DNA of 64,000 nt from Aquilaria yunnanensis (GCA_039654915.1 CM077593.1:117917413-117981412), one strand, 5' to 3'; counted from the stretch's first letter, positions 1 to 12,700 are shown. Program-made: numbers and translations. Notes: generated by a model not told the origin, from the letters alone.

Positions 1-353
1 CAAATCCTGCATAGATTCAGCGGTTTCAAACTACTTGCAGTACAAGAAGGGAATCCATCCAATTTCTCTCGAAACTCTCAGCAACCACACATCTTCAAGC
101 CCATCAAATCCACACCACACACTACTCTATTACTCAAAAATAAGGAACCCAGATCAGCAACTTACTAAAGAATGCTAAAAACACACCAAGGAAACAAACA
201 TATCCACAAATCCAAAGAGATTACTAGCTCAAACAAGAAAAGACCACAGAGAAGCACATGCAAATAAGCACAACAAAGATCTGAAATTAGCAATCCAATT
301 GGAACACAGAAAGAAGCTGGGAGTGGATCCAGATGCGAAGGAAGTGAACAAAC

Positions 354-480
354 CTCGAATTCCTTGGTTTCCTCTTGTTCTTGCTGGTGGATGTTGATTA
401 TGGGATTTGAAGGAGGGGAAGTTGCGAGGAAGCGGTATTGGAAGGGAGGAAGGAGAAAGATCCGCGAAGAGAGGACTTGA
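354..480 (-). other. Possible 5' UTR exon of a gene running off the left edge
   Basis: Read on the minus strand this stretch is pyrimidine-rich, has no ATG, and ends in a good splice donor (GAG|GTTTGT, with the GT at 352-353). A matching acceptor (CTATGCAG) lies at about positions 7-14, so the next exon would begin at about base 6 and leave the window. This is the usual shape of a plant 5' UTR exon followed by a leader intron. No protein can be read, so the gene is unknown. The upstream edge is a guess. Confidence 0.3.
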
Positions 481-540
481 TAGCTACTACTGGTAGTATA
501 ATCATGTCACGAGGAGGAGTGGTTTAAGATTCTGTTAGCT

Positions 541-2525
541 TTGGCCCAGACCAGAGGCGTCTCCCACACGCGCTCCCTAGCAGGTGCTGGCAGCGACTCT
601 TTCTCTCGCCAGGTCGGTTTCGCAACTTCTCGACTGGCCCTGCCGGGAGCAGAAATTGTTTATTTTGTAGGGTGGTTTCTAAAACAAAATCTTAACGTAA
701 AATTACAAAAACCTGTCATGTAACCAAATCTTCGTTTTCTACCTCCTATTTTTTCTTTGGTGTGCTTAGCCCTCCTTTACATTGTCTGAGTATAACTTTT
801 AAAACCTTAGTTTAAATTGTCAGATAATTATATTTTAGTAGTTTTAAAATTTTTAATATTTTCATAGTTAATTGACATTTAAAAAATATTAATTTACATT
901 TATATCTAGAAAAATGTTTCTAAAAAATGTTAAAGATATTAAAATTGTTGAAAAATGATAGTGGTTATTGTATAATTTCAATTAATTTTTCATAATTTAT
1001 TGTCAAACAGTATAAAAGAAACAAAGAGCAAAGTATATGTTTTTGAAAATAAAGGCGGACAAAGTATGAGTTAGATCAAACCACAAGAATCATTGTAATT
1101 TTTCAAATCTTAATGAGTGAAAAATACAGTTTAGTCATTTTATTTCGCGACACTTTACTTTAGAAGCTGTGCATTATGCTACAAGAAAAGTAAAAAAAAT
1201 ATTTTTTATTAACTAGAAAATAATTGATAATTTAAAATATTAATTAAATTCAAAACTATTTTAGACTATTCAAAATTATTGAAAGACCGATAATATATAT
1301 TTAAATTAGAATTTGAAAATTTATTATTACGAACAAATATCGGACACAGGAAAAGAAATTATACACATAAGGTTAAGTTAGGATTTTGAAATAAAAAAGT
1401 TAAAAGTTATTTTTATCCCAACCTTTGGGATCGTTAGAACATAGGGAAATAAGAGGATGCTTTAAAAATATATATATATTGGCTACAAAAAAAAAAAGAG
1501 TATGTTTTGAAAAAGGAAGGGGGAAGTATATCTTCAAGTATATCTAATAAAATTTAATCTCAACTAAATTGCCATATACACCCTAATCATTTACATAAGT
1601 TAGGTTAATCTAATTGGTAAGAGGCTCGTGCGTTGAAACTTGAAATCAAAGTCTTCCCTTCATCAATATCCATAAGTAAGAAAAAGAGTATTGCTAGATT
1701 TATAAAACAATCCCATGAAAGTAAAATTTACAACGTAAATTGTGATTGGATGATTTGAACTTAGGGGACTTTTATATATAGTTTTCTATGTGTCTATCTC
1801 CAGTTGACCCATCGACCTAATACCTAATACAAGTAAAAAAGAATATCTCCGTGCACGCCTTTCAGGGTGTGAGAAATAGTTACGTTACCTCATTCCTTTA
1901 TAATATATCATGAATACCCTTTACCAGATATTCCTATAGAACATTTTCAGTAAAAAAAAGAAACAAAGAAGACCTTAGTTTTGTCTGCTAGTATAGATTT
2001 AGCATTTAACAAAAAATTCAAAATTAACGTTAGATATATAGATTATGTCAATCGATACGACAAAATTGCGAAAATTGTGTTGAAATGGCATCTCGTAAGA
2101 TTGACAAATTATGGTACCTATGAAATCATCTTTTAGAGGCATCATACAAAGGTAATGGATAAGATATATTATTAATTAATTCAGGCAAGGGATATATCAA
2201 TCTTTTTAAAACTCAAATAATAATTAAATCAATTTTTATATGACATTTTAGAAGAAGTGAAGAGGTCAGGATCGGAACCTGAACCTTTTCTATATTTCTT
2301 CAAGTCCTTTACTGTTAGGGCAAATGACTGGAATTTATGATAGTCTATGAAATTATCATGGTCATTAGTAATTGATTTTCCACACGTTTGATGTTGACAC
2401 TTGACACTTTGAACTAGTTTATGTATTGGCTTAATCCCACTTATTAGTCCCTTAACTGTAGCAGGTCTTACCTTTTGTTTTAGTCTAAAAAAAATCATGA
2501 AAAACAAACCCATTAAGAAGCATCA
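541..2525. other. Non-coding stretch with a decayed long-inverted-repeat element arm
   Basis: No convincing coding sequence. Bases 735-1060 resemble one arm and interior of the 452-bp inverted-repeat element at 29074-29525: shared order of a cttttaaaacctta-like block, an AT-rich core and an aattgacat block. It is probably a decayed, partly deleted relative. The rest is AT-rich sequence without recognisable features. Confidence 0.35.
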
Positions 2526-2931
2526 GTGGCAAAAAGTCCAGTATGCCCTATTAAAAGTAGCAAATTCCTCCGATGTCCCTTTTCTGTCGGTGCCTTTGTA
2601 CCTGGCCGAACCAAAAAGAAAAAAAAGCCTGAGTCGCAGCTCTCAACTTCTCCCCTGAAACCTATCTTTTCCTTCACCTCCTCTGTCTCCACTCGTCTTT
2701 CTCATCGATTTCTTTGCCATTCAGTTTTCTGTCGTCTCCTGCTTGGACTCGCCTGCGCCCTCCTGTATCATCAGCTGCAAAGAAAAGCAAAACAGATCTG
2801 AGTCGCGGCTCTCAACTTATCCCCTCAAACCCGACCTGGACTTGTCGTCACTTGCCTGGAAGCTGCCTACGCCGCTGTTGGAGGTCCGGTCAGCGGTGCC
2901 GCAGCAGAGCTTGTTGACGACCCTAATCTAG
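2526..2931. repeat. GC-richer island with an internal direct repeat
   Basis: An island of higher GC in AT-rich surroundings. A roughly 33-bp block (2630-2662, beginning ctgagtcg) recurs with few differences about 169 bp later (2799-2831). Overlapping short reading frames exist on the plus strand, but none resembles a known protein and they are not conserved between the two repeat copies. It could be a captured gene fragment or the interior of a decayed transposon. Confidence 0.3.
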
Positions 2932-3099
2932 TTGGCCGTTGTCGCACAGTTCTCCTTGCCCTTGCTCGACCGCCACAAGCTTCCTCTGTTTTTTTTTTAT
3001 TGGCCCTATTTCAAACTTCACCTATCGCTCTCTAGAATCAAAACTTTCGCCAAGAACAATGTCTACGACTAACCAACAAAGGGATTAAATTTAAAACAC

Positions 3100-4320
3100 A
3101 CGTTCATATTTTTAATTTTTTTCCTCTAATGAATTACTAATGTTCTTTTAAGTATGAATATTTGTGCAGATTCATCACTTTTTTCTTATACCAAATTTAT
3201 ATATATCTAATATTTAATTTTTACATATTTTTAATTTTAGTAATATATATAAATAATATGTATACACAAACAATTTTCCATCTAAGTTACTACCCTTTTC
3301 ACTTTTTCTTTTCTTTGTAGTTAGGTGATTGAAGTTTACAGCTTTGTTTTGTTACAATTTAGTCACTAATCTCATATCTATTCATATATAAAAGTTTATT
3401 TGCTTATATATCTGTAATATATCTTTGATTTTATTTATATATATGCGTCACATATTTTGTACATATCAGGTGCTTGATTTTTACATATTTTCAATCTTAT
3501 TTGTACATTAAGTTCATACATATTTAATATTTGATTAGTATATATAACTACAGTGTTACTATTAATTAATTTTTTATCTTAATTTTCATTCATTTGAGAA
3601 AATATAAATCTATGTGTAAATTGTATGAAGACGTAAATAGTACATGTTCAAATGAATTTAAATTTATGCACACATAACATAAGATAAATTATATGGAAAA
3701 GTTATAATATGATGAATATAATTGAATATTTAAAGGTTTGAAGTCTAATACGCATGTGAAATAATGTGTATGAAAACATTAAATATGCATATAGTTGAAT
3801 GTATAAACATTAGTTTTTAGAATTTTATTTATACTTAAGTCTTTCAAGATTTATACATATTTATCACTTTTTTTTTAATGTGTCACTTATTTTATTTGTA
3901 TATTGAAATTCATATATATTTGTCATCTAATTGATATATATCTTTGATTTTAGTAAAAAACTTGTTCAAACGAGTTCACACATATTTTGGGGATGAAATA
4001 TTGAACTTGCATATGCAATTAAATATATCTATAACATATCTCTTATTTTATTTGTATATCAAATTTCATATATATCTATTATTTTATTTTTACATACTTT
4101 TAATTTGGTGGAAAACAGAATTTAATGTATGCACATCTTTTTTTTTTTGTTGAGAGATTGAAGCTATGATATATCTGTGATCTCATTTTTACGTATGTTA
4201 CATATTATTTATATAGGCATTTTATTTTCTCTGTATATATGTTCTATTTAATTTGTACATATCTCATATTTATATTTATTTTACGATGTAAATGACAGAA
4301 TTAAAATGTAAATATATATA
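3100..4320. repeat. AT-rich field of degenerate short repeats
   Basis: Very AT-rich. Loosely repeated units of the type 'tttatttgtatat...catatatat' occur many times at irregular spacing across about 1.2 kb. No reading frame of interest. It looks like an old minisatellite-like or simple-sequence expansion. Confidence 0.4.
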
Positions 4321-4891
4321 AAGGGTAGGTTGGAAAAAATGTATATGAAGCCAAACCGGCTGTATTCATATTTGATGCTTTTCGGATTCGCTCTTATTCC
4401 TTGCGTAGGTTTCATCTCTGTCTTTTTTCGTTTGCAAAAGATTTTTTTTAAAGATAAGACACGACTTGTTTTCTTTCTTTCTTTGTTTCTCTCTTTTTTT
4501 TTTTTTTGGAGGAAGTAGCATCTGGTTTATAACTGGGTAAATTTCAAAAACCCCAAAATATTTAGGTGAAATTCTCTCAGAAACAATATTTGTTTTTTGC
4601 TTCATACCAAAAAACCTACATTTTACTCCTAAATATGTCTACTCATTTTTTTTATAGCATCTATTAGTTGTTTTAATTAATTTTTCAAATCATAAATTAA
4701 ATTTTGCGGTAATTCTTCTCTAATAAATTTAGATTGACTAATAATAAATTGATAGTGAACAATTTAAATTATTAATTTCTTCACAATCTAAATTTTAAAA
4801 TAGTTTTTTTTCTCACTGATGTTAATGGCATTTAGCTTTATTTTGAAGCAGAAAAGGATATATTTTTTTTCACCAAAACTCCTAAAGGTTT

Positions 4892-5384
4892 TAGGGGTAA
4901 GCATTATTTGGGTAAAACAAAAAAATCTTATTACATTTAGATAAAATAGTTTAGTTGTTTTCCTAGTTCGGTTGGTTTGGACTAAAACCATATTTCATGT
5001 TTGGTTATCAAATAGGTTATTAGATCATGCACTTGAAATCAAATAAATCGAATAAATTGGTGGTAATAAATATTTTACTATTATTCATATTGACCTTATA
5101 TATATAAAGTCATTTTCTACTAATTCTAAACTATTTATTGTTGCTCAATCTTTAAGTTTGGGAATGAGATGTACAGTTTTGAATATTTATCTTGTTTTAT
5201 TATTTATTGGGTGCCCAAGTCTTAGAATGAGGAACTAAATAAACTAAAATATAATTCGGACAGTTCGGATCAGTTTTAATATTTAATTTTGGATAATTTG
5301 GATACATTTTGTAAAAATTAAAAACCAATCGGATTATTGTGTTTGGATTGGTTCCAAACTTAACCAACCAAATGCTCACTCTTA
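4892..5384. mobile_element. Non-autonomous hAT-type element, 493 bp
   Basis: The left end reads TAGGGGTAAGCATT and the right end, reverse-complemented, reads TAAGAGTGAGCATT, giving short imperfect terminal inverted repeats of hAT character. The element is flanked by a perfect 8-bp duplication AAAGGTTT at 4884-4891 and 5385-5392, the target-site length typical of hAT. The interior is AT-rich with no transposase, so this is a MITE-like deletion derivative that would need a transposase from elsewhere. Confidence 0.75.
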
Positions 5385-5643
5385 AAAGGTTTTGGAATTC
5401 ACTCGTAATAAATACTGCATGTGTTATAAATATTATTAGTTTATTACATTTTTTTTTATTTCATTGACTTACTGCTGATCCGTACAAATTTTCTTATATC
5501 AACGTTTAGTATAAGAAATTTTAAAGATAATAATTAGTTGCAAAATTTTCCATCAAACACATATAAAATCGTATTTATACATCATTTAGTTATACACTAA
5601 GGAAGTCTCCTTCAACAAAAAATCTTGAAAGCATCAATATGTC
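5385..5643. other. 3' flank of the DMP gene
   Basis: AT-rich sequence containing the target-site copy of the hAT element and presumably the 3' UTR and polyadenylation region of the DMP gene on the minus strand. No coding sequence was recognised. Confidence 0.4.
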
Positions 5644-6282
5644 TCAACATCTAGAGTATATGTCCCTCCTTAGCAAGAAAGGGTATCCAATTCCTCTCCT
5701 CTTGGAAGGGAAAACCACAAACAGAACACTCACAACAAATCCAACAACAAGAGGAACGGCGTTAACGACTTTTCGAGGCAATTTTGGGTAGTAACAACCT
5801 ACAACATCTCTATGTGACCCTGCAAAAGTAAGAAAAGCAATCAAAGAAAGGGAGGCATGGAAGAGATCACTCCATCTCAGCCTATAATCTGATGGGACAA
5901 GAGGCTTTTTCTTCCCTCCATTGAAGGTTCTTATGCCCCTGAAGTTTGCCACTCCATAGTATAGCCTCCCATTTGCTGCCCTGAAGCTATCAGTGAATGT
6001 GAAGAACATGCAGGAGGCCGCTAGAAAGGCTATGAAGACGCCCATCAGCCATCTGCTTAGAGGGGTGCATTGGCCATCATTGGTTAGTAGAGGAGCGAAG
6101 ATTGTGAAGGCAAGGATGACCGCGGATGGTAGGAGAACGTTGAGCCTTGCGGTGCCACTGAGGATTGCATTGATGAGATATAGATACTGTGACTCATCAT
6201 CTGCTTCATCGTCGTTTAGATAGCTGTAATCTTGTGTCTCTGGGGAGGTTTCGATGAGTTGTTTGTAGGATGAGCTTGCCAT
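5644..6282 (-). CDS. DMP-family (DUF679) membrane protein
   Basis: An uninterrupted single-exon frame of 212 residues. A polar, acidic N-terminus (about residues 1-35) is followed by the DUF679 core with four predicted membrane segments at about 47-66, 78-96, 138-154 and 172-192. Family hallmarks visible are the short segment after membrane span 2 (FTDSFRAANGRLYYG), the DYRLRWSDLFHA stretch before span 3, and a GCYYP motif between spans 3 and 4. Length and lack of introns match the family. DMPs are plant endomembrane/plasma-membrane proteins; some members act in gamete fusion and haploid induction, others in senescence-related membrane remodelling. I cannot assign the subfamily from memory. 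The start is the first ATG of the frame, and shortening it would only remove the polar tail. The gene looks intact. Confidence 0.93.
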   Translation of the reverse strand: MASSSYKQLIETSPETQDYSYLNDDEADDESQYLYLINAILSGTARLNVLLPSAVILAFTIFAPLLTNDGQCTPLSRWLMGVFIAFLAASCMFFTFTDSFRAANGRLYYGVANFRGIRTFNGGKKKPLVPSDYRLRWSDLFHASLSLIAFLTFAGSHRDVVGCYYPKLPRKVVNAVPLVVGFVVSVLFVVFPSKRRGIGYPFLLRRDIYSRC

Positions 6283-6770
6283 TTCTCACGAGTAAGAGTT
6301 GTGGAAGATTTTGGGGTTTAAGTAGTGTAGGATTTGGATATCTTGGCAGGGAAGGAACTGGATTCTTTTTGTGAGCAAGGGGAGAAAGCAATGCTTTCCT
6401 TGTCTACATTTGCATTAATCTAAGTTAGCTGATTGAATTTCGTGGCAAGAAGGAAGGCAAGAAAAATACTCCACTAAATTTCAGTTGAGGAAGCAGATTT
6501 ATGAACAATAAAAGCATATTCTTGTATGAACTTGTTCTGGACTATTAAAAGCAGTATCTTTCAGCACGTGCATCAGTCAATCTCTTTGTTGATCAATCAT
6601 AAATTCTGTTCCAGGCACTTCTCTTATGTTAGTGACAATCGCTGCGGATTGGTCTTGGTTTAAGTAACCAAATTCTGGTTCCATTCTGGGTAAGATCATA
6701 CATGCCAAGAACAGCACCTTCAACTAGAGAAACAAACGATAATGGACTTGGAAAAATGAAGAGACCATAA
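6283..6770. promoter_or_regulatory. Upstream region of the DMP gene
   Basis: Intergenic sequence between the DMP start codon and the unidentified candidate at 6771. It must hold the DMP promoter, but I see no motif strong enough to name individually. Confidence 0.3.
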
Positions 6771-7184
6771 TTACTTGTCAATTTTCTGGGAATCCTCTGC
6801 AAATCAAAAACCAAAAGCTTGTCACAACGTGAGCCTAGCAGGTTTTAGAAGCATGGAACTCGTTTTCATGAACAACACCAGGATCATGGATTGCAAATCT
6901 TGAACCAGAAATGATCTTTTTTTTTTTTGTTTTTTAACAATATTACAACATAAGGCTAATTCCAACACAAGGCTTTGAAGGAAGAGAAGGACTCACCACT
7001 CACCAGTTGTGTCCGGAAATTGCAAGGCGTGATGGCCAAAAACTAGTGAGCGGTTGGTGACAGAGCAAGCGGCTCCCTTGGAGCAATTCAAGGCTTGGCC
7101 ATTGACAGGTACATGTTCCCATTTCAGGTCTCCAGTTTCTTTTAGACCGGCAGATGGGGGGACCGTTTCCTTCTTCTTACAAGT
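6771..7184 (-). CDS. Unidentified two-exon candidate (C-terminal part only)
   Basis: Exon a (7184..7004) is open throughout and contains the cysteine-bearing stretch GQALNCSKGAACSVTNRSL. It ends at a consensus donor (ACTG|GTGAGT). Exon b (6796..6771) follows a strong acceptor (TTTGATTTGCAG) and continues in phase for eight codons (EDSQKIDK) to a TAA stop. The reading frame across the splice and both splice signals argue for real or recently real coding sequence. Exon a is preceded by an AG acceptor, but no upstream exon or start codon could be found. The family is not recognised. It may be the 3' end of a small gene or a gene relic. Confidence 0.35.
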
Positions 7185-8250
7185 CTATTAGGATTAAAAC
7201 CAAGTAAAGTAACAAAAGTGGGGAAAATTAATAAGGCGAAAATCAATTTTGGCAATTGGATTCGGTTAACCAGAAAGTTGTAGCACACATTTCCTTGAGC
7301 AAATGCTGCACTTTGCTTAATTGACCAAATACAATTTATAAATAATCATAGTTGTAGTCCTTTATTTGTTTGTAAAAATAACTATCAACAGTGAATGATT
7401 GCATCAGTTACTCTGTTATCAGAGTCATTATTTTGGAAGCAAAAAGCACGACAAAAGCTGCCATAATTTGTTGGTCTCGCCAAGTAAATAGAAGTAAAAT
7501 GTACTGTTTGCTGAACTGGTGATAAGTGTACCACTTTTTAATTTAGGGGATAAAGTTTCTTATACCACTAACTCAGATTGATTTTAGGCTGAATTAATAA
7601 TATCCCATGAAAATTATTTAAAATTTGAAATTGAATTTCTCAAACAAAATTAAGGTTAAGGATGATGCTACCAGCAGGTCTAATATTGACCGGTTCATTC
7701 AACAAGTTTACTTGGCGGAAGAACTCCATGACTTTGACAATTGGGCTTGGTCTCTGTGTTCGAATGAGCTTGAGCTTCGCCATGGACTTGAGAAAATGGT
7801 GTGGCACATTGTGAATTGGATCTACGCTTCAATCTTCATGGGAGAGATTGGTTGGAAAAAAACTCTTATCATTGAGCAATATTATCTTCTTTATTTATTT
7901 TTTTAATAAAAAACTTATTGTTTTTTTAGTAGAGATCAATGCTGTTGATTCCAATCTTGCTTTCATAGAAGAAGACATCATAGGGTAAGAACAAGGAGGG
8001 TAAAACAAGAAGAGGCAGCTTGAAAGCTGTTGTACTGTCACCAACTAATAAGCAGTAAAAAAGATAAACTAATTGCACACAAAATGTGCCTAGAGGCTAA
8101 GCTAAACCCTTGAAATTAAGCATAATCCACCATTTACAAAAACACTTTCTTGACTTTAGTCTAAACATTCCTCACTTAAATGAAAATCACACTGGAGAAA
8201 TGTAGAAGTTAACTAAGGGCTAACTATCACAACCCTCTGGCCATCCAGTT
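7185..8250. other. Intergenic stretch with one unexplained open frame
   Basis: Mostly AT-rich. A plus-strand frame at 7625-7906 (93 codons) has an unusually protein-like composition (for example EELHDFDNWAWSLCSNELEL), but no flanking exon, family or regulatory context was recognised, so it is not called a gene. The last few hundred bases should include the 3' UTR of the EPF2-like gene. Confidence 0.3.
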
Positions 8251-8835
8251 TCAACTAGAGGGGACATGGTAATATTTCCCTTTACACATGCACCGGTAGA
8301 CGATGGGGCAAGACTCAGCAGCTGAACACTTGAAGCTCACCATCACCCTCTTACAGGGGAAGCATGCCCCGCAGGCGTGCGAGCAGTCCGGCAAGCTCGA
8401 TCCCTGTGGATATATCACCCCCATTGCCTCCCCTCCCTTCGCTGCAGCATGTGGTTCCTACAAAGTATCAATCATGAACACATTCTCTTTTCCCTTGTCA
8501 TACCAAAAACCGTGCAATTTTTCAAATTTGGAGGCCTAAATATATCTTCAGCCAAACCTTAAGGGGTCTGGAAGCAGAGTTTAAATATATGTACATCAAG
8601 CAATACCTGTGAAGCGGTGAGCCCATGTCTGAGTTTGTTGTCTTTACCTGCCAAGTTATCTGATATTTATAGACAGGCAAGTAAGAGACAGAGTGGAGGG
8701 AAATGCAAGTATTTTTGTAATGGATCACTGACCTGCAGGATGTTGAGGTAGCAGGACGGGAAGGCAGTGGCCAAAGAAAGATGAGCTTCCTATGAGCATA
8801 AGAAGCAGCAAAGGACCAAGGGAAGGCTTCTTCAT
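8251..8835 (-). CDS. EPF2: EPF2-like secreted stomatal patterning peptide
   Basis: Three exons, join 8835..8733, 8647..8607 and 8457..8251, all with GT-AG introns in phase, encode 116 residues. The first 24 or so form a signal peptide (MKK, then a leucine-rich core). The C-terminal mature peptide begins near GSSLPDCSHACGAC and has eight cysteines in the EPF1/EPF2 spacing (C-x3-C-x2-C-x2-C, then three more plus the YRCMC pair), ending YYHVPSS. EPF2 is secreted by early stomatal-lineage cells and is perceived by ERECTA-family kinases with TMM to limit entry into the lineage; this is known of the family, not shown here. Similarity in the mature part is closer to EPF2 than to EPF1 or STOMAGEN. 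Length matches the Arabidopsis protein (about 120). The second exon is only 41 bp, so the gene has no long uninterrupted frame. Confidence 0.9.
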
Positions 8836-9733
8836 TTTGTGCTTTAGTATTGATTTTTAGGTAATACCCAACAGAAATCGGAGACATCAATATATATACG
8901 CGCAAAGAAAGCTGGATATAAATGAAGCCAGAGGCGTACACCAGAGACATTTCACATGATCCCCGCCCCTCTTTTCAATTTGAATTAGCATCTCTCATTT
9001 TGCCTGAGAAATATTAAAACAATCACTAATATAATTCATAGAGAAATTAAAAAAGGTTAATCCGAAATTTTGTTCATGAAAACCTTTCCTAGTGTGCTGG
9101 TCTGAATGTTATCGAGAAATGGAGGCTCCACTTGGCCTCTTAATATGTACCCAGAAAAAAATAATAATAATAATTGTTTGTGGCTCTGCTCAAAATTTCA
9201 AGTATACGATATCAAAAGATTTCCTTTTTATATCAGACATGCGAGAACTAAGAATTTTCAACAGAGAAACGTTATCAAACCCTAAGATATACTCATGATT
9301 TAGAGAATGGTCAAAACATGGGGGTAGGTTCACGGGCAAGGACACTTGGTCGGATGGTATTAATGGAAATCATCTGTTAAAAGTGTGGGTAGGGAAGAAG
9401 AAAGCCATTACTAGCGTGAAGCTCAGACCTTTGTCTTAAATGAACTGAATCCAACCATGCCCTCTGCCTTGCCTTGCCTTGCCTTGCCTTGTCATCCACC
9501 GAAGACATCATCACTTTATCGCCCTTACACACACAAGAAAAGAGGGGGAAACCAATGTTCTAACACAACTACAGACATTTCAGGCACTGTTCATGAAACA
9601 GACATGACCTTGAACCAAACTTAATGCTCTTTATTCCACTCATCTCCAACCACAATCGTGTAATTTTACAAATTTCCGTATAGTCTCAAGTGTTAAGAAG
9701 TCCTACTTATCTTTCTTGGCTTTCTTCCCCAGC
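8836..9733. other. Upstream of EPF2-like gene and 3' flank of WD40 gene
   Basis: Contains the EPF2-like promoter next to 8836 and the minus-strand 3' UTR of the WD40 gene next to 9733. A short tandem of the 5-mer cttgc (ccttg repeats) occurs at about 9463-9493. No further gene seen. Confidence 0.4.
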
Positions 9734-12700
9734 TTATCGGTACTTCTCAACCTCAAACACTCTTGCAGTTCCATCAACCGAGACAGAAACAAGATAATCC
9801 CCATTTGCAGACACAGATATAGCTGAGACATTATCAGAGTGCCCCTTTAATGTTTCTACACACTCGCCCCCAAGACTATCCCATATCCGCACCTTGCCAT
9901 CCCCACAGCCTGCCGCTATGTATCTTGATCCACCAAGCCAAGCCAAGCACGTAACTCCCCCCTGCACCACATATACAACACATTACCAAGGACATGATTA
10001 AGGCCAACCATCTTTGAAACCTAAAACACAGTTCAATTTAGATGACTATGACAGACTATTTATTTATGATATCAATGTCATGCGATATCCTCGTGTGCCA
10101 GTTTCCTAATCCTATTTTGTGTCAATTCAATCCCCATCCTAGAAAACGTTCCCCCCACCCCCCCAAAAAAAAAAAACAGACTACAGTAGTAACTAGAGAT
10201 AATGATCTTAGCACATCATGGTATGTGCCATGGAAAAAAAGATAATGTTTTGAAACCTCTCAAGCTTTAAACAAACCTCATTGTGACACTTAAAGCGGGG
10301 CACAGAATGCTGCAGATCCCAAATAATAAGCTTTTCATCCATGCCACCTGTAGCAGCCCAACGAGAACTGCAAAAAAGGGTATTAGAATCAAAACCAAAC
10401 AAATATGCTTTACGCAGACATTTAGTAATTCACTGAGCCAAGAAACCAAATCAGTTAACACTGTACAGGGGAGAAAAGGAAGCCCAGTGGGCTCAAACCC
10501 AGCAAACTGCCATGTGAGAGTGCACATAGCAAATGAGCCAGCAGCTAGCCACCACATCAAACTAAAAGCACATCATTGGCCCCCTTTTTTCCCCTCTTCT
10601 TTGATATGAGGAAGAATATTAGAAGTGAGGAACTCTTTTAGGGGCGTATGTCAATTCAAGTATCCTCCAAGGATTCGCAACTCTGGCACAATCTTAGAAA
10701 TTTTCCTAGCTTCACTTACAAAGATTTGGTCTACGTTTCCCAAAAAGCTGAGAGCAAGGTGTCAAACATGCTGGGAAATATGAATTCAGAATGTTAGTAA
10801 AAGAGAAGATGGACTGAAATGTTGCAGGATTTGTCAAGCTGGTTAGAGCAATTTTTCTATATGTTGTTCAGATTTCTTTGTTGCACTGTTGGGCTTTTTG
10901 GTGGTTACAGAAATTTTGGGATATGATTAGAGCACCTGGTAATCAAACAGGACCTAAGCACAGTTAGGTTTCTTGATGTCAAAAGTCAAATTTTGGTAGT
11001 CAAGGAAACAACTCAGCCAAAAAAGAAAAAGAGCTGAAAGCAAAATCCAGCACTTCATAGGCTTTCCTTCTTAGTTACAAGAACCTAAGTAGCATTTAGC
11101 TGCACAGATCAACAATGTTAGTTTCACCAGTATCTTCATTGTTCTAAGACAAAATTCCCAGCCATTATCTAAAGAAACCTTTGATGCAGAACCCCACAAA
11201 AAAGCAAACAGCAAAGGAATGCCATCACACCAAACTGTTCGAAGTTGAACTAAGCCGACAAAATTTTTATTCTTTTAACTCTTCTGCAAGACATGCAATA
11301 TGGTTTTCTTCTTTTTACTTTTCCCCTAACAAAAAATTCTTAATAACTCCCCACTAAAGAGAACTTAAGCAACAACCCAAGCAGGAAAGTAACTTAGCAC
11401 CATAAGGACATACAAAGACTAGAAAATCAGGAATTTACAGATGCAATCTTAATAAACAAAAGAAAATATTTCTGAGGATACATCCTAAAATTAGCATACC
11501 TTGGTGCAAATGCAAGACATTCAACTGAATCGGTGTGAGAATCTGATAATGAACTAACAACCTAACAAGGAAGATAAGCAGGCCCATTAGAGGTTTTACC
11601 AGTCTTTTTTTTGTTGTAAAATTCTATAAAGTCCATATATTTGTTTAATGACAGAGTTAATTCCATCAATTTTTTCCAATTACAATGAAAGCGGTCAAAC
11701 CTTCCCAGTTGTAATATTCAAAATCTTGACAGAACCATCCTTTTCGCCAGTAAGGACAAGCGTTGAATCTGAACTTATGACCAAACATGTTACCTCATCC
11801 TCTTTTGTTGGCTGACCTATAAATAGGAAATACATTTATTCAAAATTAAACTGAAGGTATAAAAACGTCTAAATCTTTTATAAGAATTGCAAAACCCTTT
11901 TTAGTTAACTTTCTTCACTCATTTATCAGTATACTTGATGCCTTTATTATGTATTTTTCTGTCATGTATTTGTCTATTCTGTGCATAAGTATCCAACTAT
12001 CCAAGTGTAACACATGATGCCATGAGACCTCAAAAAATAAACCAAAAAAAAAAAAAGACTTGACATCCTGATTAACAGAATTTATATTGTGATTCAACCT
12101 TTCAAAATATTGAAATCAAATTAAAAATATAAGAAGGCGTTCATATAAAGAATCAAGTTTACTACATCCTTTTCCAATTCCTCCTGAATATATGTCTCTT
12201 TTGGAGTAAAATCCAAATTTGGTCCCTTAATTATTCAACTTGTCCTAAACGGGTCCCCTAACTCTAAAAGTGACTATTAGAGTCCCTTAACTCAAACAAC
12301 GAGTTCAATTTGAGTCCCATCCATCAGTTAGGCCGTTAATTTGGATGGAATTGCTTATGTGGCATCCTCTTTTAACTAAAATGGGTGACCATTTTGTACA
12401 AAAATGAAAATTTAAACCCAAACTGACATAAACACAAAATATTAAAACTTAAAACATAAATTAACCCCAATTGTAAAAATTGACCCATGCATATGATGGT
12501 GGCCGGTGACTGGAGATAGAGACGGACGAGACGGAAGCGAGTGAACTTCGCGTGAACCAGATTCAAGTACTTGAATTCGGCCCATTTCGTTCAATTTCTT
12601 CATTGTGTTGTTAGATCCGCAAGAAGCTTCGTGAAATTGATGATCAGAGAGATGGAATCAGCGAAATGGGATCTCGATGGGGCGGCCGGAGCCATCGATT

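Noticed and set aside
5993..6223. Plus-strand frame antisense to the DMP gene
   Set aside because: Shadow of the conserved minus-strand DUF679 protein.
8522..8950. 142-codon minus-strand frame over the EPF2-like gene
   Set aside because: It runs through introns in a different frame; the cysteine-rich EPF2 reading requires three exons in other frames.
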